Counted from the first letter of the stretch, positions 51,690 through 62,664 are shown. The stretch is 64,000 nt of DNA from Streptomyces rhizosphaerihabitans (GCF_025399795.1 NZ_JAODTZ010000003.1:186001-250000), one strand, 5' to 3'. Made by a program: numbers and translations. The notes: generated from the letters alone by a model not told the origin.

Positions 51690-52793
51690 ATGACCGCGCC
51701 GGTGCGGGAGGCCGAGGCCCGCCGGACGGACGCGCTCGTCCGGCTCACCGACGTGCATGTCGTCCACAAGGCGCGCAGCGGCGGTGTGTTCACCAGGGAC
51801 CGGGTGTACGCCCTGACCGGCGCCGATCTCACCATCGTGCCCGGCGAGACGATCGGCGTCGTCGGCGAGTCGGGCTGCGGCAAGTCGACGCTCGCGAAGG
51901 TACTGGTGGGGGTGCAGCGGCCGACCTCCGGGACCGTGACCTTCCGCGGCCGCGACCTGTGGTCCCTGAAACCGGACGAGCGGCGCACGGCCGTCGGCGG
52001 CAGCACGGGCATGATCTTCCAGGACCCGTCGACGGCTCTGAACCGCCGGCTGCCCGTGAGCCGCATCCTGCGCGACCCGCTGGATGTGCACCGGCGCGGC
52101 ACCTCGGCCGAACGGGCCGACCGGGTGAAGGAGCTGATGTCCCTGGTCGGCCTGCCCCGGGCGCTCGCCGACGCGCTGCCCGGCCAGCTCTCCGGCGGTC
52201 AGCGCCAGCGGGTGGCGATCGCCCGCGCCCTGGCGCTGGATCCCGACCTGGTGGTGGCCGACGAGCCGACGAGCGCGCTGGACGTGTCGGTCCGCGCGCA
52301 GATCCTCAACCTCCTCCTCGATCTGAAGGAACGCCTCGGCCTGGCGCTGGTGTTCGTCTCCCACGACATCCAGACGGTGCGCCGGATGAGCGACCGGGTG
52401 ATCACGATGTACCTCGGCCGGATCGTGGAGGAGTCCCCGGCCGACGAGGTCACCGACGGCTCCCGTCACCCGTACACCCGGGCGCTGTTCTCGGCGACCC
52501 CGGGCCTGCTGGATCCGATCGAGCCGATTCCGCTGACCGGGCCCGTCCCGTCGGCGACACGCCCGCCGAGCGGCTGCCCCTTCCGCACCCGGTGCTGGAA
52601 GGCGGACGGGGAGTGTGCGACCCGGATGCCGGAGTTCACGGCCGCGTCGACCCCGGGGCACCGCTTCCGGTGTCACCATCCTGTCGAGGAGGGCCGGTCG
52701 ACGCGCACCCTGGTCGCGCAGGCCGAGTCCGCCGCCGAGGCCGCCGCCACGGCCGACGTTCCGTTCCAGCAGCACATCCGGGAGCCTTCATGA
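51690..52793 (+). CDS. ABC importer ATPase, DppF-like
   Basis: 367 residues. Walker [15 protein letters not shown], signature [15 protein letters not shown], Walker B LVVADEPTSALD, H-loop VFVSHDI, and the oligopeptide-type Cys-rich C-terminus (CPFRTRCWKADGECATRMPE). Second ATPase of the importer, pairing with the ATPase half of the fusion protein. ATG 51690 has only a weak ribosome binding site and lies 46 bp after the fusion gene's stop. It overlaps the lyase gene by ATGA. Confidence 0.93.
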   Translation: MTAPVREAEARRTDALVRLTDVHVVHKARSGGVFTRDRVYALTGADLTIVPGETIGVVGESGCGKSTLAKVLVGVQRPTSGTVTFRGRDLWSLKPDERRTAVGGSTGMIFQDPSTALNRRLPVSRILRDPLDVHRRGTSAERADRVKELMSLVGLPRALADALPGQLSGGQRQRVAIARALALDPDLVVADEPTSALDVSVRAQILNLLLDLKERLGLALVFVSHDIQTVRRMSDRVITMYLGRIVEESPADEVTDGSRHPYTRALFSATPGLLDPIEPIPLTGPVPSATRPPSGCPFRTRCWKADGECATRMPEFTAASTPGHRFRCHHPVEEGRSTRTLVAQAESAAEAAATADVPFQQHIREPS

Positions 52794-53725
52794 CCTTCCC
52801 CGCCCCGCTGACCGGTGTCGTACCGCCCGTCTGCACGCCCCTGACACCGGACCGCGAGGTGGACGTCCCGTCGCTCACCCGACTGATCGACCATCTGGTG
52901 GACGGCGGGGTGCACGGCCTGTTCGTCCTCGGCTCGACGTCCGAGGTGGCCTATCTGACGGACGCGCAGCGCAAACTGGTGGTGGAGACGGCGGCGGGGC
53001 ATGTCGCCGGTCAACTCCCCGTCCTGGCCGGTGCGATCGACATGACCACGCCCCGCGTCCTGGACCACGCGCACACCGCCCGCGCCGCGGGAGCGGACGC
53101 GGTCGTCGTCACGGCCCCCTTCTACACCCGCACCCATCCCGCGGAGATCGACCGCCACTTCCGTGTCGTCGCCGCCCGCGCGTCGCTCCCCGTGTTCGCC
53201 TACGACCTGCCGGCCTCCGTCCACACCAGGCTGAGCCCCGGACTGGTCCTCGAACTCGCCGCCGACGGTGTGCTGGCCGGGCTCAAGGACTCCAGCGGCG
53301 ACCTCGGCGCCTTCCGCACGGTCGTCACCGGCGTTCGTACCCACCCCGGCGTCACCGGCTTCACCGCGCTCACCGGCTCCGAGGTGGTCGTGGACTCTGC
53401 TCTGGCCCTCGGCGCGGACGGCGCGGTCCCCGGCCTGGCCAATGTGGACCCGGTGGGCTACGTACGGTTGTACGAGCTGTGCGCGGCGGGCGACTGGGAG
53501 CGTGCACGCGCGGAGCAGGAGCGGCTGTGCGAGCTGTTCGGCCTGGTGGGCGCCGGCGACTCGGCCCGGATGGGCGGCAGTTCCTCGGCCCTCGGCGCCT
53601 TCAAGGCCGCGCTGTTCCTGCGGGGCGTCATCGACTGCCCCGCGACGGCGGAACCCCAGGTGCCCCTGTCGCAGGGCGAGGTCGAGCGGGTCGGGAAGTA
53701 CCTGGCTTCGGCGGGGCTCCTCTAG
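52790..53725 (+). CDS. DapA/NanA-family lyase (probable N-acetylneuraminate lyase)
   Basis: 311 residues, a TIM-barrel Schiff-base aldolase. Motifs: TGVVPPVCTPLTPDREVD, GLFVLGSTSEVAYLTDAQR (the G-S-T-S-E block that replaces GTTGE), LPVFAYDLPASVHTRLSP with the catalytic Tyr, and LAGLKDSSGD with the Schiff-base Lys. The family includes dihydrodipicolinate synthase, N-acetylneuraminate lyase and other 2-keto-acid aldolases. Location after a sialic-acid-type importer and next to a sialidase makes N-acetylneuraminate lyase the best guess; specificity was not tested. ATGA overlap with the ATPase. Confidence 0.85.
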   Translation: MTFPAPLTGVVPPVCTPLTPDREVDVPSLTRLIDHLVDGGVHGLFVLGSTSEVAYLTDAQRKLVVETAAGHVAGQLPVLAGAIDMTTPRVLDHAHTARAAGADAVVVTAPFYTRTHPAEIDRHFRVVAARASLPVFAYDLPASVHTRLSPGLVLELAADGVLAGLKDSSGDLGAFRTVVTGVRTHPGVTGFTALTGSEVVVDSALALGADGAVPGLANVDPVGYVRLYELCAAGDWERARAEQERLCELFGLVGAGDSARMGGSSSALGAFKAALFLRGVIDCPATAEPQVPLSQGEVERVGKYLASAGLL

Positions 53726-53768
53726 CCGGGGCCGGACACCGCGCTGCTCCAGCCGGGGCCGGACACCG

Positions 53769-54989
53769 CTACCCCAGCAGCCCGCTCACCGGCAGCCGCC
53801 TGAACTCGACGCTCTCGTACGGCCCCGTGACACCGGTCTCGTAGAGGATGCCGACCCGGGAGGTGCTGAGCTGGACGAGGTCCGAGTAGGCGGCTCGCTG
53901 GGTGGACAGGGTGGCCGCCTTCACGAAGGTCGCGCCGGCGGTGGTGCTGCGCCAGACGGCCATGGACTGGCGGACGGTGGGGACGGAGGGGCCGGAGAAG
54001 AGGAGCGGGGCGAAACGGCCGGTCAGCTGGAGGACGCTGCCCTGGACGACGGGGACGTCGTTCAGGGTGGGCTGGACGGCGAAGGGGCGGTCCAGGGTTT
54101 CGGCGCCGTCGCCGGAGTAGGAGTCGAGGCGGTTGCCGGGACTCGTTCCGTTCTGGTCGCGCGAGGTGAAGTAGAGCCGCCCGTCGGGGAGTTCGGCCAC
54201 GGAGCTCTCATTGGCGTTGTCGACCCCGTCGTACGAGTCGTCGACGAAGCCGAGCCGCCAGGTGATCCCGCCGTCGTCGCTGTAGAGCGCGTGCGCTCCG
54301 TAGTACTTGGGCTCCTGACCGGTGTCGGCGGACCCGGTGGGCGGGGCGGCGGAGTGGTTGGCGGGCACGACCAGGCGCCCGGCGTGCGGTCCGTGGCGCA
54401 GGGCGATCGCGTGGCCGGGGCCGGTGGCGTACCAGCGCCAGCCCGGCAGCTTCGTCTGCGCCGTGATGTCCCGCGGGGCGGTGAAGTGCCGCCCGTCGTC
54501 ACGGCTGGTCTGGACGAAGACGCGCCGGCTCTGCTCCGCCGTGACCTCGCCCCGCATGATCTGCGCCTCGGTCACCGCACCGCTGTTGTAGGACGTGAGC
54601 AGGACGATCCGGCCGGTCCTCGGGTCCACCACCGGCGCCGGGTTGCCGCGGGTGTCACCGCCGCCGGACGCGACGACGCCGAGCGGGCTCCAGGTGCAGC
54701 CGCCGTCGGACGACCGTCTGAGGACGACGTCGATGTTCCCGGTGTCACCGGCGCCGCTGTGCCGCCCCTCGGCGAAGGCGAGCAGCGTGCCGGCCCGGGT
54801 CATGACGGTCGCGGGGATGCGGTACGTGTCATAGCCCTCCTGGCCCGCGGTGTACGGGACGGAGGAGGTGCAACCGCGCCCGGCCAGGGGCGCGGCCGAG
54901 GCGGTGCCGCCGGTGGCGGCGAGGGTGGTGAGGCTGGTGAGGAGTCCGGCGGTGGCTGCGAACGCGAGCATGCGGCTCATGCTGGTCAT
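53769..54989 (-). CDS. Secreted GH33 sialidase (neuraminidase)
   Basis: 406 residues. A signal peptide (MTSMSRMLAFAATAGLLTSL to about residue 33) precedes a six-bladed beta propeller. The arginine-triad motif is YRIPATV (Y/F-R-I-P). Asp boxes are visible: RRSSDGGCTWSPL, SRDDGRHFT, YSDDGGITWRL. The nucleophile Tyr region is ILYETGVTGPYESVEFRRLP. It releases sialic acid from glycoconjugates outside the cell. AGGGAG precedes the ATG at 54989. It is convergent with the importer-lyase operon, which would take up and split its product. Confidence 0.95.
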   Translation of the reverse strand: MTSMSRMLAFAATAGLLTSLTTLAATGGTASAAPLAGRGCTSSVPYTAGQEGYDTYRIPATVMTRAGTLLAFAEGRHSGAGDTGNIDVVLRRSSDGGCTWSPLGVVASGGGDTRGNPAPVVDPRTGRIVLLTSYNSGAVTEAQIMRGEVTAEQSRRVFVQTSRDDGRHFTAPRDITAQTKLPGWRWYATGPGHAIALRHGPHAGRLVVPANHSAAPPTGSADTGQEPKYYGAHALYSDDGGITWRLGFVDDSYDGVDNANESSVAELPDGRLYFTSRDQNGTSPGNRLDSYSGDGAETLDRPFAVQPTLNDVPVVQGSVLQLTGRFAPLLFSGPSVPTVRQSMAVWRSTTAGATFVKAATLSTQRAAYSDLVQLSTSRVGILYETGVTGPYESVEFRRLPVSGLLG

Positions 54990-55150
54990 GGCACTCCCTG
55001 GACTGCGTCGACTGCGTCAGACATGGAACGTGGGACGTGGGATGTCCCGGTGAACCTAATCTGCCCCGGGTGCCACAGCAATACCCGCACTTTCACGGCG
55101 TATTGACGGGACGTCAGTTCACTCTGACATCACGCCGGACGGATACCGGG

Positions 55151-55828
55151 TCAGGTCCGCTCCGCGTCTCCCGGGGTCACCAGGCCCGACTCGTACGCCA
55201 CGATGACCAGCTGGGTCCGGTCGCGGGCGCCCAGCTTGCCCATGATGCGGCTGACATGGGTCTTCGCGGTGAGCGGACTGAGACCCAACGCCGCCGCGAT
55301 CTCCGTGTTGTTGAGGCCGCGGGCGACCAGGGTGAGCACCTCGCGCTCCCGCTCGGAGAGCCCTTCGGGACCGCCCGCCGCGAGCGCGGGAACCGACGGG
55401 GTACGCAGGAAGCGGGCGACCAGGCGGGCCGTGGGGCCCGGTGAGAGCAGCGAGTCCCCGGCTGCCACCGTGCGGATCGCGTCGAGGAGTTCGGCGGGCC
55501 GGGTGTCCTTCACCAGGAAGCCGGAGGCGCCCGCGCGCAGCGCTTCCACGATGTGCTCGTCGGTGTCGTACGTGGTGAGCACGAGGACTCTGACTCCGGC
55601 CAGGCTCTCGTCGGCCGCGATGAGCCGGGTCGCCTCGATGCCGTCCAGGTCGGGCATGCGGATGTCCATCACGATCAGGTCGGCCCGCTCCGTGCGCGCC
55701 AGCTCGACGGCCTCCCGCCCGGTGGCCGCCTGTCCGACCACCTCCATGTCCCGCGCCGATTCCACGAGCATGGCGAACGCGGCCCGCACGAGGTTCTGGT
55801 CGTCGGCGAGGACCACACGGATGGTCAT
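55151..55828 (-). CDS. NarL/LuxR-family response regulator
   Basis: 225 residues. Receiver domain: VVLADDQNLVRAAF, phospho-acceptor Asp in LIVMDIRMPDLDGIEA, Lys in FLVKDTRP. LuxR HTH: LSEREREVLTLVARGLNNTE followed by the recognition helix AKTHVSRIMGKLG. Its ATG overlaps the kinase stop (ATGA), so the two are translated together. Targets unknown; the MmpL exporter upstream on the same strand is a candidate. Confidence 0.94.
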   Translation of the reverse strand: MTIRVVLADDQNLVRAAFAMLVESARDMEVVGQAATGREAVELARTERADLIVMDIRMPDLDGIEATRLIAADESLAGVRVLVLTTYDTDEHIVEALRAGASGFLVKDTRPAELLDAIRTVAAGDSLLSPGPTARLVARFLRTPSVPALAAGGPEGLSEREREVLTLVARGLNNTEIAAALGLSPLTAKTHVSRIMGKLGARDRTQLVIVAYESGLVTPGDAERT

Positions 55829-57297
55829 CGGGTCTCGCCCCTTCCGGGCTCGGACGCGGCCACGGAATCGAGTCCGGGGCCGCGTACGTCGTCGGACTCG
55901 CGCACGTCGTCGGACTCGCTCACGGCCCCGGAATCACGTACAGCTGCGGAATCCCGTACGGTCCCGGGACCACCCGGCACTCCGGGCCCGCGTACGTCAT
56001 CGGCATCCTGTACGCCCTCGAAAGCGCCCGGCGCCCCTGGCCGGGCCTCGCCGTCCGCCGCCACCCTCCGCTCCGCCGCCGCCCGCTGCTCCGGCAGCGT
56101 CGTGCCCAGGGGCAGTACCGCCACCACCGCGAATCCGCCCCCTTCCCGTGTCCCGGTCTCCACCGTGCCGCCCACGCTACGAGCCCGCTCCCGCATCCCC
56201 ACCAGGCCGAAGCCGGGCGGGCCGCCCGCGTCGCCGATGCCGTCGTCCGTGACCGTCACGCGCAGGGCCCAGCCGTCCGTGCTCAGGTCCACGCGGACAC
56301 TCACCCCGGGGCCCGCGTGCCGCACCGCGTTGGTCAGCGCCTCCTGGACGATGCGGTAGGCGGCGGCGCCCACGGCGGAGGGGACGCCGTCGGTCCGTGC
56401 CATGGTCGGCGCCGCCACCTTCGCGCCCGCCGAACGCGCCGCCGCCACCAGATCGGGTACCCCGTCGAGGCCGGGCAGGGGCCCCCGCCCGTCGCTGCCG
56501 CCGTGCTCGGAGTCGCGCAGCACCTCCAGCGTGGACCGCAGTTCGCCGCGCGCGCTCCGGCAGGTCTCGGAGATGTCCTCGAGGGCTTCGGCGACGGCCT
56601 TGCGGTCGAGGCGGTCGGGGTCGGCGGCCAGCACGTGCGCGGCGACGGAGGTCTGCACGCCGATCAGGGTGATGCTGTGGGCGAGCAGATCGTGCAGGTC
56701 CCGGGCGATACGCAGACGTTCCTCGGCCACCCGGCGGCGGGCCTCCTCCTCACGGGTGCGTTCGGCGCGCTCGGCACGTTCGACGACCTCGGCGAAGTAC
56801 TGCCCGTGCACCCGGACGTACACACCGAGCACGATGAACGCGACGATCCAGCCGGTGACGCGCAGCGCCTCGGTGCCCTCGGCGGTGCCATGCCCGAACT
56901 TGACCGCGAGCATGATCCCGATGACACCGCTGCCGATGACCAGGGAGCGCAGCGGGCGCCCAGTGACGGCGACGGTGAACAGCGCGGTCATCGAGACGAG
57001 CAGCGGCGCGTTGTGGTCGTAGTCGAGCGCGTGGTACGGGCCGACGCAGGCGACGAGCGCGAGGAACGCGGCCAGCGGGGCGTGCCGCCGGAAGGTCACC
57101 GCGAGGTGCGCGGCGATCAGCAGGGTCCAGCCGAGCGCGTCCGGTCTCCGGCCGTCGGCGTGCACGGTGAGCACCACGGTGATGTCGAGGATCAGCAGCA
57201 CGCCGGCGAGCAGCGCGTCCTGGCACAGGATCCGCGCCGGGTCGACGTTCCCCCGGTGTCCGAAGCCGGTGAGGTGCAGCATGCGTTTGACGTCCAC
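55825..57297 (-). CDS. Sensor histidine kinase (DesK/NarX type) with repetitive C-terminal tail
   Basis: About 490 residues. Five or so TMs at the N-terminus (ALLAGVLLILDITVVLTVHA, HLAVTFRRHAPLAAFLALVA, LIVTGRPLRSLVIGSGVIG region), HisKA_3 with RLRIARDLHDLLAHSITLIG, and an HATPase domain with IVQEALTNAVRHAGPG and DDGIGDAGGPPGFGLVGMR. After the domain ends near residue 405 there is an 80-residue tail rich in Asp/Ser/Val/Arg/Gly (repeats of ESDDVR) encoded by 18-bp DNA repeats (55858-56000). GTG 57297 has GGAGG 8 nt upstream; ATG 57282 is an alternative. Confidence 0.92.
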   Translation of the reverse strand: MDVKRMLHLTGFGHRGNVDPARILCQDALLAGVLLILDITVVLTVHADGRRPDALGWTLLIAAHLAVTFRRHAPLAAFLALVACVGPYHALDYDHNAPLLVSMTALFTVAVTGRPLRSLVIGSGVIGIMLAVKFGHGTAEGTEALRVTGWIVAFIVLGVYVRVHGQYFAEVVERAERAERTREEEARRRVAEERLRIARDLHDLLAHSITLIGVQTSVAAHVLAADPDRLDRKAVAEALEDISETCRSARGELRSTLEVLRDSEHGGSDGRGPLPGLDGVPDLVAAARSAGAKVAAPTMARTDGVPSAVGAAAYRIVQEALTNAVRHAGPGVSVRVDLSTDGWALRVTVTDDGIGDAGGPPGFGLVGMRERARSVGGTVETGTREGGGFAVVAVLPLGTTLPEQRAAAERRVAADGEARPGAPGAFEGVQDADDVRGPGVPGGPGTVRDSAAVRDSGAVSESDDVRESDDVRGPGLDSVAASEPGRGETR

Positions 57298-57627
57298 CGC
57301 TTCGTCCTCCGTGAGAGGCGCCCCTCCGGGAGAGGGGCGCCCGATGTCCGATGTGTGAGGGGTGGCCGGACCGGTGGGGGCCGGCCGGCCCGGCATCCAG
57401 TGTGCGGGTCGTCGGGGCCGGCCGGCCCCGACGGCCCGCCCTGTGCGAGCGTCCGGGCCGCCAGGCGGCCTGGCCATCGTGCGTCCGGGCCGCCAGACTC
57501 CGGGCCGCTGGACTGCCCGGCCACCGGACTGCCGGGCATCCGGGCTACGGACTGCCGAGTGTCCGAGCCGCCAAGCGGCCAAGCGGCCAAGCGGCCAGGC
57601 GGCCAGGCGGCCAGGCGGCCAGGCTGC
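57298..57627. repeat. Repeat-rich gap, including a 9-bp tandem array
   Basis: Bases 57569-57624 are six to seven tandem copies of gcggccaag/gcggccagg (9 bp). Before them (57360-57560) are imperfect 15-25-bp units of cgggccgcc / actgccgg type. No gene is seen. Any promoter for the kinase must lie near its start. Confidence 0.85.
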
Positions 57628-59721
57628 TCAGCCGACCGCGACCGGCTCCTGCTTTCCGGCCGCCTCGGTGTCCGGCTCGCGCGAGAGGGTGCCCGGCCAC
57701 CACACCTTCCGTCCCAGCGCCACGCTCGCACTGGTCACCAGGTACGTACGGACGAGGAAGGTGTCGAGCAGCACACCGACCGAGATGACGAAGCCGAGCT
57801 CGACGAGCTGGAGGAGCCCCATGTTCGTGAGCACCGCGAAGGTGGCCGCGAGGACGAGGCCGGCCGAGGCGATCACGCCTCCCGTGGTGCGCAGCGCGGT
57901 GAGCGCGGCGGCGGCCGGCTCGGCACCGGAGCGGGATTCCTCCCGCATCCGGTGCATGAGGAAGATTCCGTAATCGACGCCGAGGGCGACCAGGAACACG
58001 AAGGACAGCAGGCCGAGGCCGGGATCGGTCCCCTCGAACCCGAGCAGCGGGCCGAAGACGAGACCGCCGATGCCGAGCGCCGCTCCCCACACCGCGATGA
58101 CGGCGGTGACGAGCAGCAGCGGGGCGACGAGCGACCGCAGCAGCAGGACCAGGATCAGCAGGACCGAGACGAGGACGATCGGTACGACGACGAGCCGGTC
58201 GCGGGCGTCGGTGTCCTGGAGGTCGATCTGCTGGGCGCTCGGGCCACCGACGTACGATCCGCCGAGGTCCGCCCGCAGGGCCTTGATCGTGGCGGTCTCG
58301 GCCGCCGACTGCGGAGCGCCGCGCGCGATGACGGAGATCTCCGTCCAGCCTCCTCCACCGCTGCGTCCGCGCTCGGCGCTCGCGACACCGGCGTGAGCGC
58401 GCACCGAGGCCAGCGTCGCCTCGGCCCGCCCGGGCGGGGTGATCACGGTGATCGGCTGGGTGCCCCGCCCCGGGTAGGCGCGGGCGAGGGTCTCCATCGC
58501 GGCGACCGAGTCGGGCCGGTGGGCGAAGGAGTCCTGCTGCTTGAGCGGGCCGGGCAGGTTCAGTGCGCCGAGTGCGAGTGCCCCGAGCAGGACGGCTCCG
58601 CTCGCGAGCACGACGAGCGGCCGGCGGCCGGCGGAGGTCCCCATCGCGGAGAACAGGCTCCGCCGCTGCTTGGGCTCGCTGCCGTAGGCGGGGACGAGCG
58701 GCCAGAACACCCGCCGCCCGAGCAGGACGAGCACGGCGGGCAGCAGGGTCAGCATGGCGAGGAGGGCGCAGAGCACGCCGACGGTGCCCGTCGGGCCCAT
58801 GCCCCGGCTGCTGTTGAGGTCGGCGGCGAGCAGGCAGAGCAGTCCGGCGGCGACGGTGCCGGAGGAGGCGAGCACGGCGGGCCCGCAGCCGCGCAGGGCC
58901 TCCTTCATGGCGTCGTAGGGCCGTTCCACGCGCCGCAGTTCCTCGCGGTAGCGGGAGATGATCAGCAGGGCGTAGTCGGTTCCGGCGCCGAAGACGAGGA
59001 TCGTCATCACGCCCGAGCTCTGGCCGGAGACGCTGGTGCCGAACGCCTGGTGGAGTCCGTAGGCGACGCCCATCGACAGATAGTCGGCGACGCCCGCGAC
59101 GGCGAGCGGCACGAGCCACAGCAGCGGACTGCGGTAGATGAGGATCAGCAGGACGGCGACGACGGCGACCGTGGTGTAGAGCAGCGGTCCGCCGAGCGAG
59201 TTGTAGACCTCGCCGGCGTCGGTGGCCAGTGCGCCGGGCCCGCCGACGACGACGCTCATCCCGTCGGTTCCCCGGGCGACATCGCGTACGTCGTTCACGA
59301 ACGCGTCGCGCTTCTTCTCGTCGGTACCGGGCGCGTTGCTGGCGACCGCGTACATCAGCGTGCTGCCGTCGGGGGACGGCACGGCCTCGGGGGCGGCGGT
59401 GAGCGGGTTCGCCCGGGTGATCACGGCGACCTGGCGGGCTGCCGTGTCCCGGTCGGCGGAACGGAGCCCCCCGTCGCGGTGGTAGACGAGCACCAGCTCG
59501 GTGGCCTCCCCGCCGGGCAGCCGGTCCTCGATCTTCGCGACCTGCGTGGAGTCCGCGCTCGACGGCAGATAGTCGACGGCCCGGTCGTGCTGCACATCCG
59601 ACAACTTCGCCGCGAACGGCCCGACAGCGGCCAGCACGGCCACCCACAGCCCGAGCAGCAGCCAGGGCACGGCCGTCCGCCGCCGTCCTGTGCTCGTCTT
59701 TCCGGCCTTCTCGGGCCCCAT
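57628..59721 (-). CDS. MMPL-family RND transporter
   Basis: 697 residues with about 11-12 TMs in two halves. N-terminal WLLLGLWVAVLAAVGPFAAK, a large extracytoplasmic loop, VFGAGTDYALLIISRYREEL (the R-Y-R-E-E-L of MmpL proteins, first half) and VFLVALGVDYGIFLMHRMRE in the second half, with the conserved Asp-Tyr pairs for proton coupling. Such proteins export lipids or hydrophobic metabolites. GGGGAGG lies before the ATG at 59721. It stands upstream of the two-component pair on the same strand, separated by the repeat-rich gap. Confidence 0.93.
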   Translation of the reverse strand: MGPEKAGKTSTGRRRTAVPWLLLGLWVAVLAAVGPFAAKLSDVQHDRAVDYLPSSADSTQVAKIEDRLPGGEATELVLVYHRDGGLRSADRDTAARQVAVITRANPLTAAPEAVPSPDGSTLMYAVASNAPGTDEKKRDAFVNDVRDVARGTDGMSVVVGGPGALATDAGEVYNSLGGPLLYTTVAVVAVLLILIYRSPLLWLVPLAVAGVADYLSMGVAYGLHQAFGTSVSGQSSGVMTILVFGAGTDYALLIISRYREELRRVERPYDAMKEALRGCGPAVLASSGTVAAGLLCLLAADLNSSRGMGPTGTVGVLCALLAMLTLLPAVLVLLGRRVFWPLVPAYGSEPKQRRSLFSAMGTSAGRRPLVVLASGAVLLGALALGALNLPGPLKQQDSFAHRPDSVAAMETLARAYPGRGTQPITVITPPGRAEATLASVRAHAGVASAERGRSGGGGWTEISVIARGAPQSAAETATIKALRADLGGSYVGGPSAQQIDLQDTDARDRLVVVPIVLVSVLLILVLLLRSLVAPLLLVTAVIAVWGAALGIGGLVFGPLLGFEGTDPGLGLLSFVFLVALGVDYGIFLMHRMREESRSGAEPAAAALTALRTTGGVIASAGLVLAATFAVLTNMGLLQLVELGFVISVGVLLDTFLVRTYLVTSASVALGRKVWWPGTLSREPDTEAAGKQEPVAVG

Positions 59722-59748
59722 GGCGGGGTCCTCCCCTTCTCGCGGAAT

Positions 59749-59767
59749 GTCTGGACAGGCTCCAGAC
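59749..59767. promoter_or_regulatory. Palindrome upstream of the MMPL gene
   Basis: GTCTGGA-CAGGC-TCCAGAC is a perfect 7-bp inverted repeat with a 5-nt centre, 28 bp upstream of the ATG. It is placed as an operator overlapping promoter or leader. No TetR/MarR regulator gene is adjacent. Confidence 0.5.
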
Positions 59768-59875
59768 TTCCGGCGCGGCGGACGGGATACGTCGCGCGGA
59801 AGAGCGAGTTCGGGGGTACTGCGAGGGGTGGCGCGGGGACCGGACTACTCCCTGGGGAGTAGCGGTGGGGCGGGA

Positions 59876-60571
59876 CTACGACGGCGTCCGGGCCGTCGCC
59901 AGGAGTCGGGTCACGTCGTCCGAGCAGATCGTCAGGGCCGCGCCCACGGTGGCCAGGACGTCGCGTTCGGCGGGGGTGTACGGCCCGTCGGCGAGGGCGA
60001 TGCGGGCGCCCTGGAGGAGGATCGCCTCGCGGCCCGTCGGGGCGAGGTGCGGGGCCAGCGGGTCCAGGGCCTCGTGAAGTTCTATGGCCAGGCTCGCTCC
60101 GCAGGGCTCGCCGAAGAAGCGGCCCGTGTCGGCGGCGAGGGCCTCGACGAGGGCGCCGAGCTGGTCCTCCGTGCAGTCGTCGAAGCCGGCCGCGCGGACG
60201 GCCGCGGCGGCGGTCTCCAGGGACGCGCGGGCGCAGCCGCCGCCCGCCGCGAGGACCGCGAGGGCGACGGTGTGGACGGCGTCGCGGAGCATCGCGGAGA
60301 AGCGGGTGGTGGTGGGGTGGTCGAGGACGTCGGCGCCGTAGTGGCTGCTGCAGGCCGCGCACTCGACGACGGGCCCCGTCTCGCCGCGCGGGAGGACGGG
60401 AACACCCAGAAGCGTGAAGCGGCGCCGACCGGTGAGCCGCTGATAGTTGCGGTCGCCCCCGCAGCCGGGGCAGAAGAACTCCCCGTCGCCGACGGTGCTC
60501 CACGCCGTACGGGTGCCCAGGATGCGGGGAACCTGAACTGCACGACCGTTTCGTCCCCATCCTGGCAGCAC
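59876..60571 (-). CDS. TerB-like protein with N-terminal zinc ribbon
   Basis: About 231 residues. The N-terminal part has two Cys pairs, EFFCPGCGGDRNYQRL and VECAACSSHYG, forming a zinc ribbon. The C-terminal helical domain (about 85-230; LAADTGRFFGEPCGASLA, RIALADGPYTPAERDVLATV) resembles TerB/DjlA-N-type domains (ADGxxxxxE repeat). TerB proteins bind metals and take part in stress systems; this one is soluble and of unknown role. GTG 60571 is chosen because GGAGG lies 8 nt upstream; GTG 60580 is too close to it. Confidence 0.8.
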   Translation of the reverse strand: MLPGWGRNGRAVQVPRILGTRTAWSTVGDGEFFCPGCGGDRNYQRLTGRRRFTLLGVPVLPRGETGPVVECAACSSHYGADVLDHPTTTRFSAMLRDAVHTVALAVLAAGGGCARASLETAAAAVRAAGFDDCTEDQLGALVEALAADTGRFFGEPCGASLAIELHEALDPLAPHLAPTGREAILLQGARIALADGPYTPAERDVLATVGAALTICSDDVTRLLATARTPS

Positions 60572-60733
60572 GTCGCACACCTCCGTAACTCCCCCACAGC
60601 CTTAAAGGCGTGGGAGGTACCCCACGGCAACATCGCCGTGCTGGCGTGATGTTAGCCACATTGTTGAGGTGTAGTCAGTACCTAGGACGAGACCTGCTCG
60701 TGACCTGCACATGGATTGGCCGGGATACGACCG

Positions 60734-60765
60734 GGCCCCGCCCGCCTCGAAAGGCGGACGGGGCC
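60734..60765 (-). terminator. Terminator of leuA
   Basis: A 14-bp stem with one mismatch (ggccccgcccgcct at 60734-60747 against aggcggacggggcc at 60752-60765) and a 4-nt cgaa loop stands 23 bp after the leuA stop. On the minus strand it begins cctttcgag. The rest of 60581-60787 shows no gene. Confidence 0.85.
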
Positions 60766-60787
60766 GGAAAGAGCCAGGTGAACGAGG

Positions 60788-62664
<1,877 letters not shown>

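Noticed and set aside
56317..59862. Open frame of more than 1,100 codons on the plus strand across the kinase and MMPL genes
   Set aside because: It is His/Gly/Glu/Arg/Gln-rich with no family motifs, crosses two real genes and the repeat gap, and has no ribosome binding site.
60581..60787. Region searched for a tRNA or riboswitch before the TerB-like gene
   Set aside because: Only a short cacggc/gccgtg hairpin and the leuA terminator were found; there is no cloverleaf or known riboswitch core.
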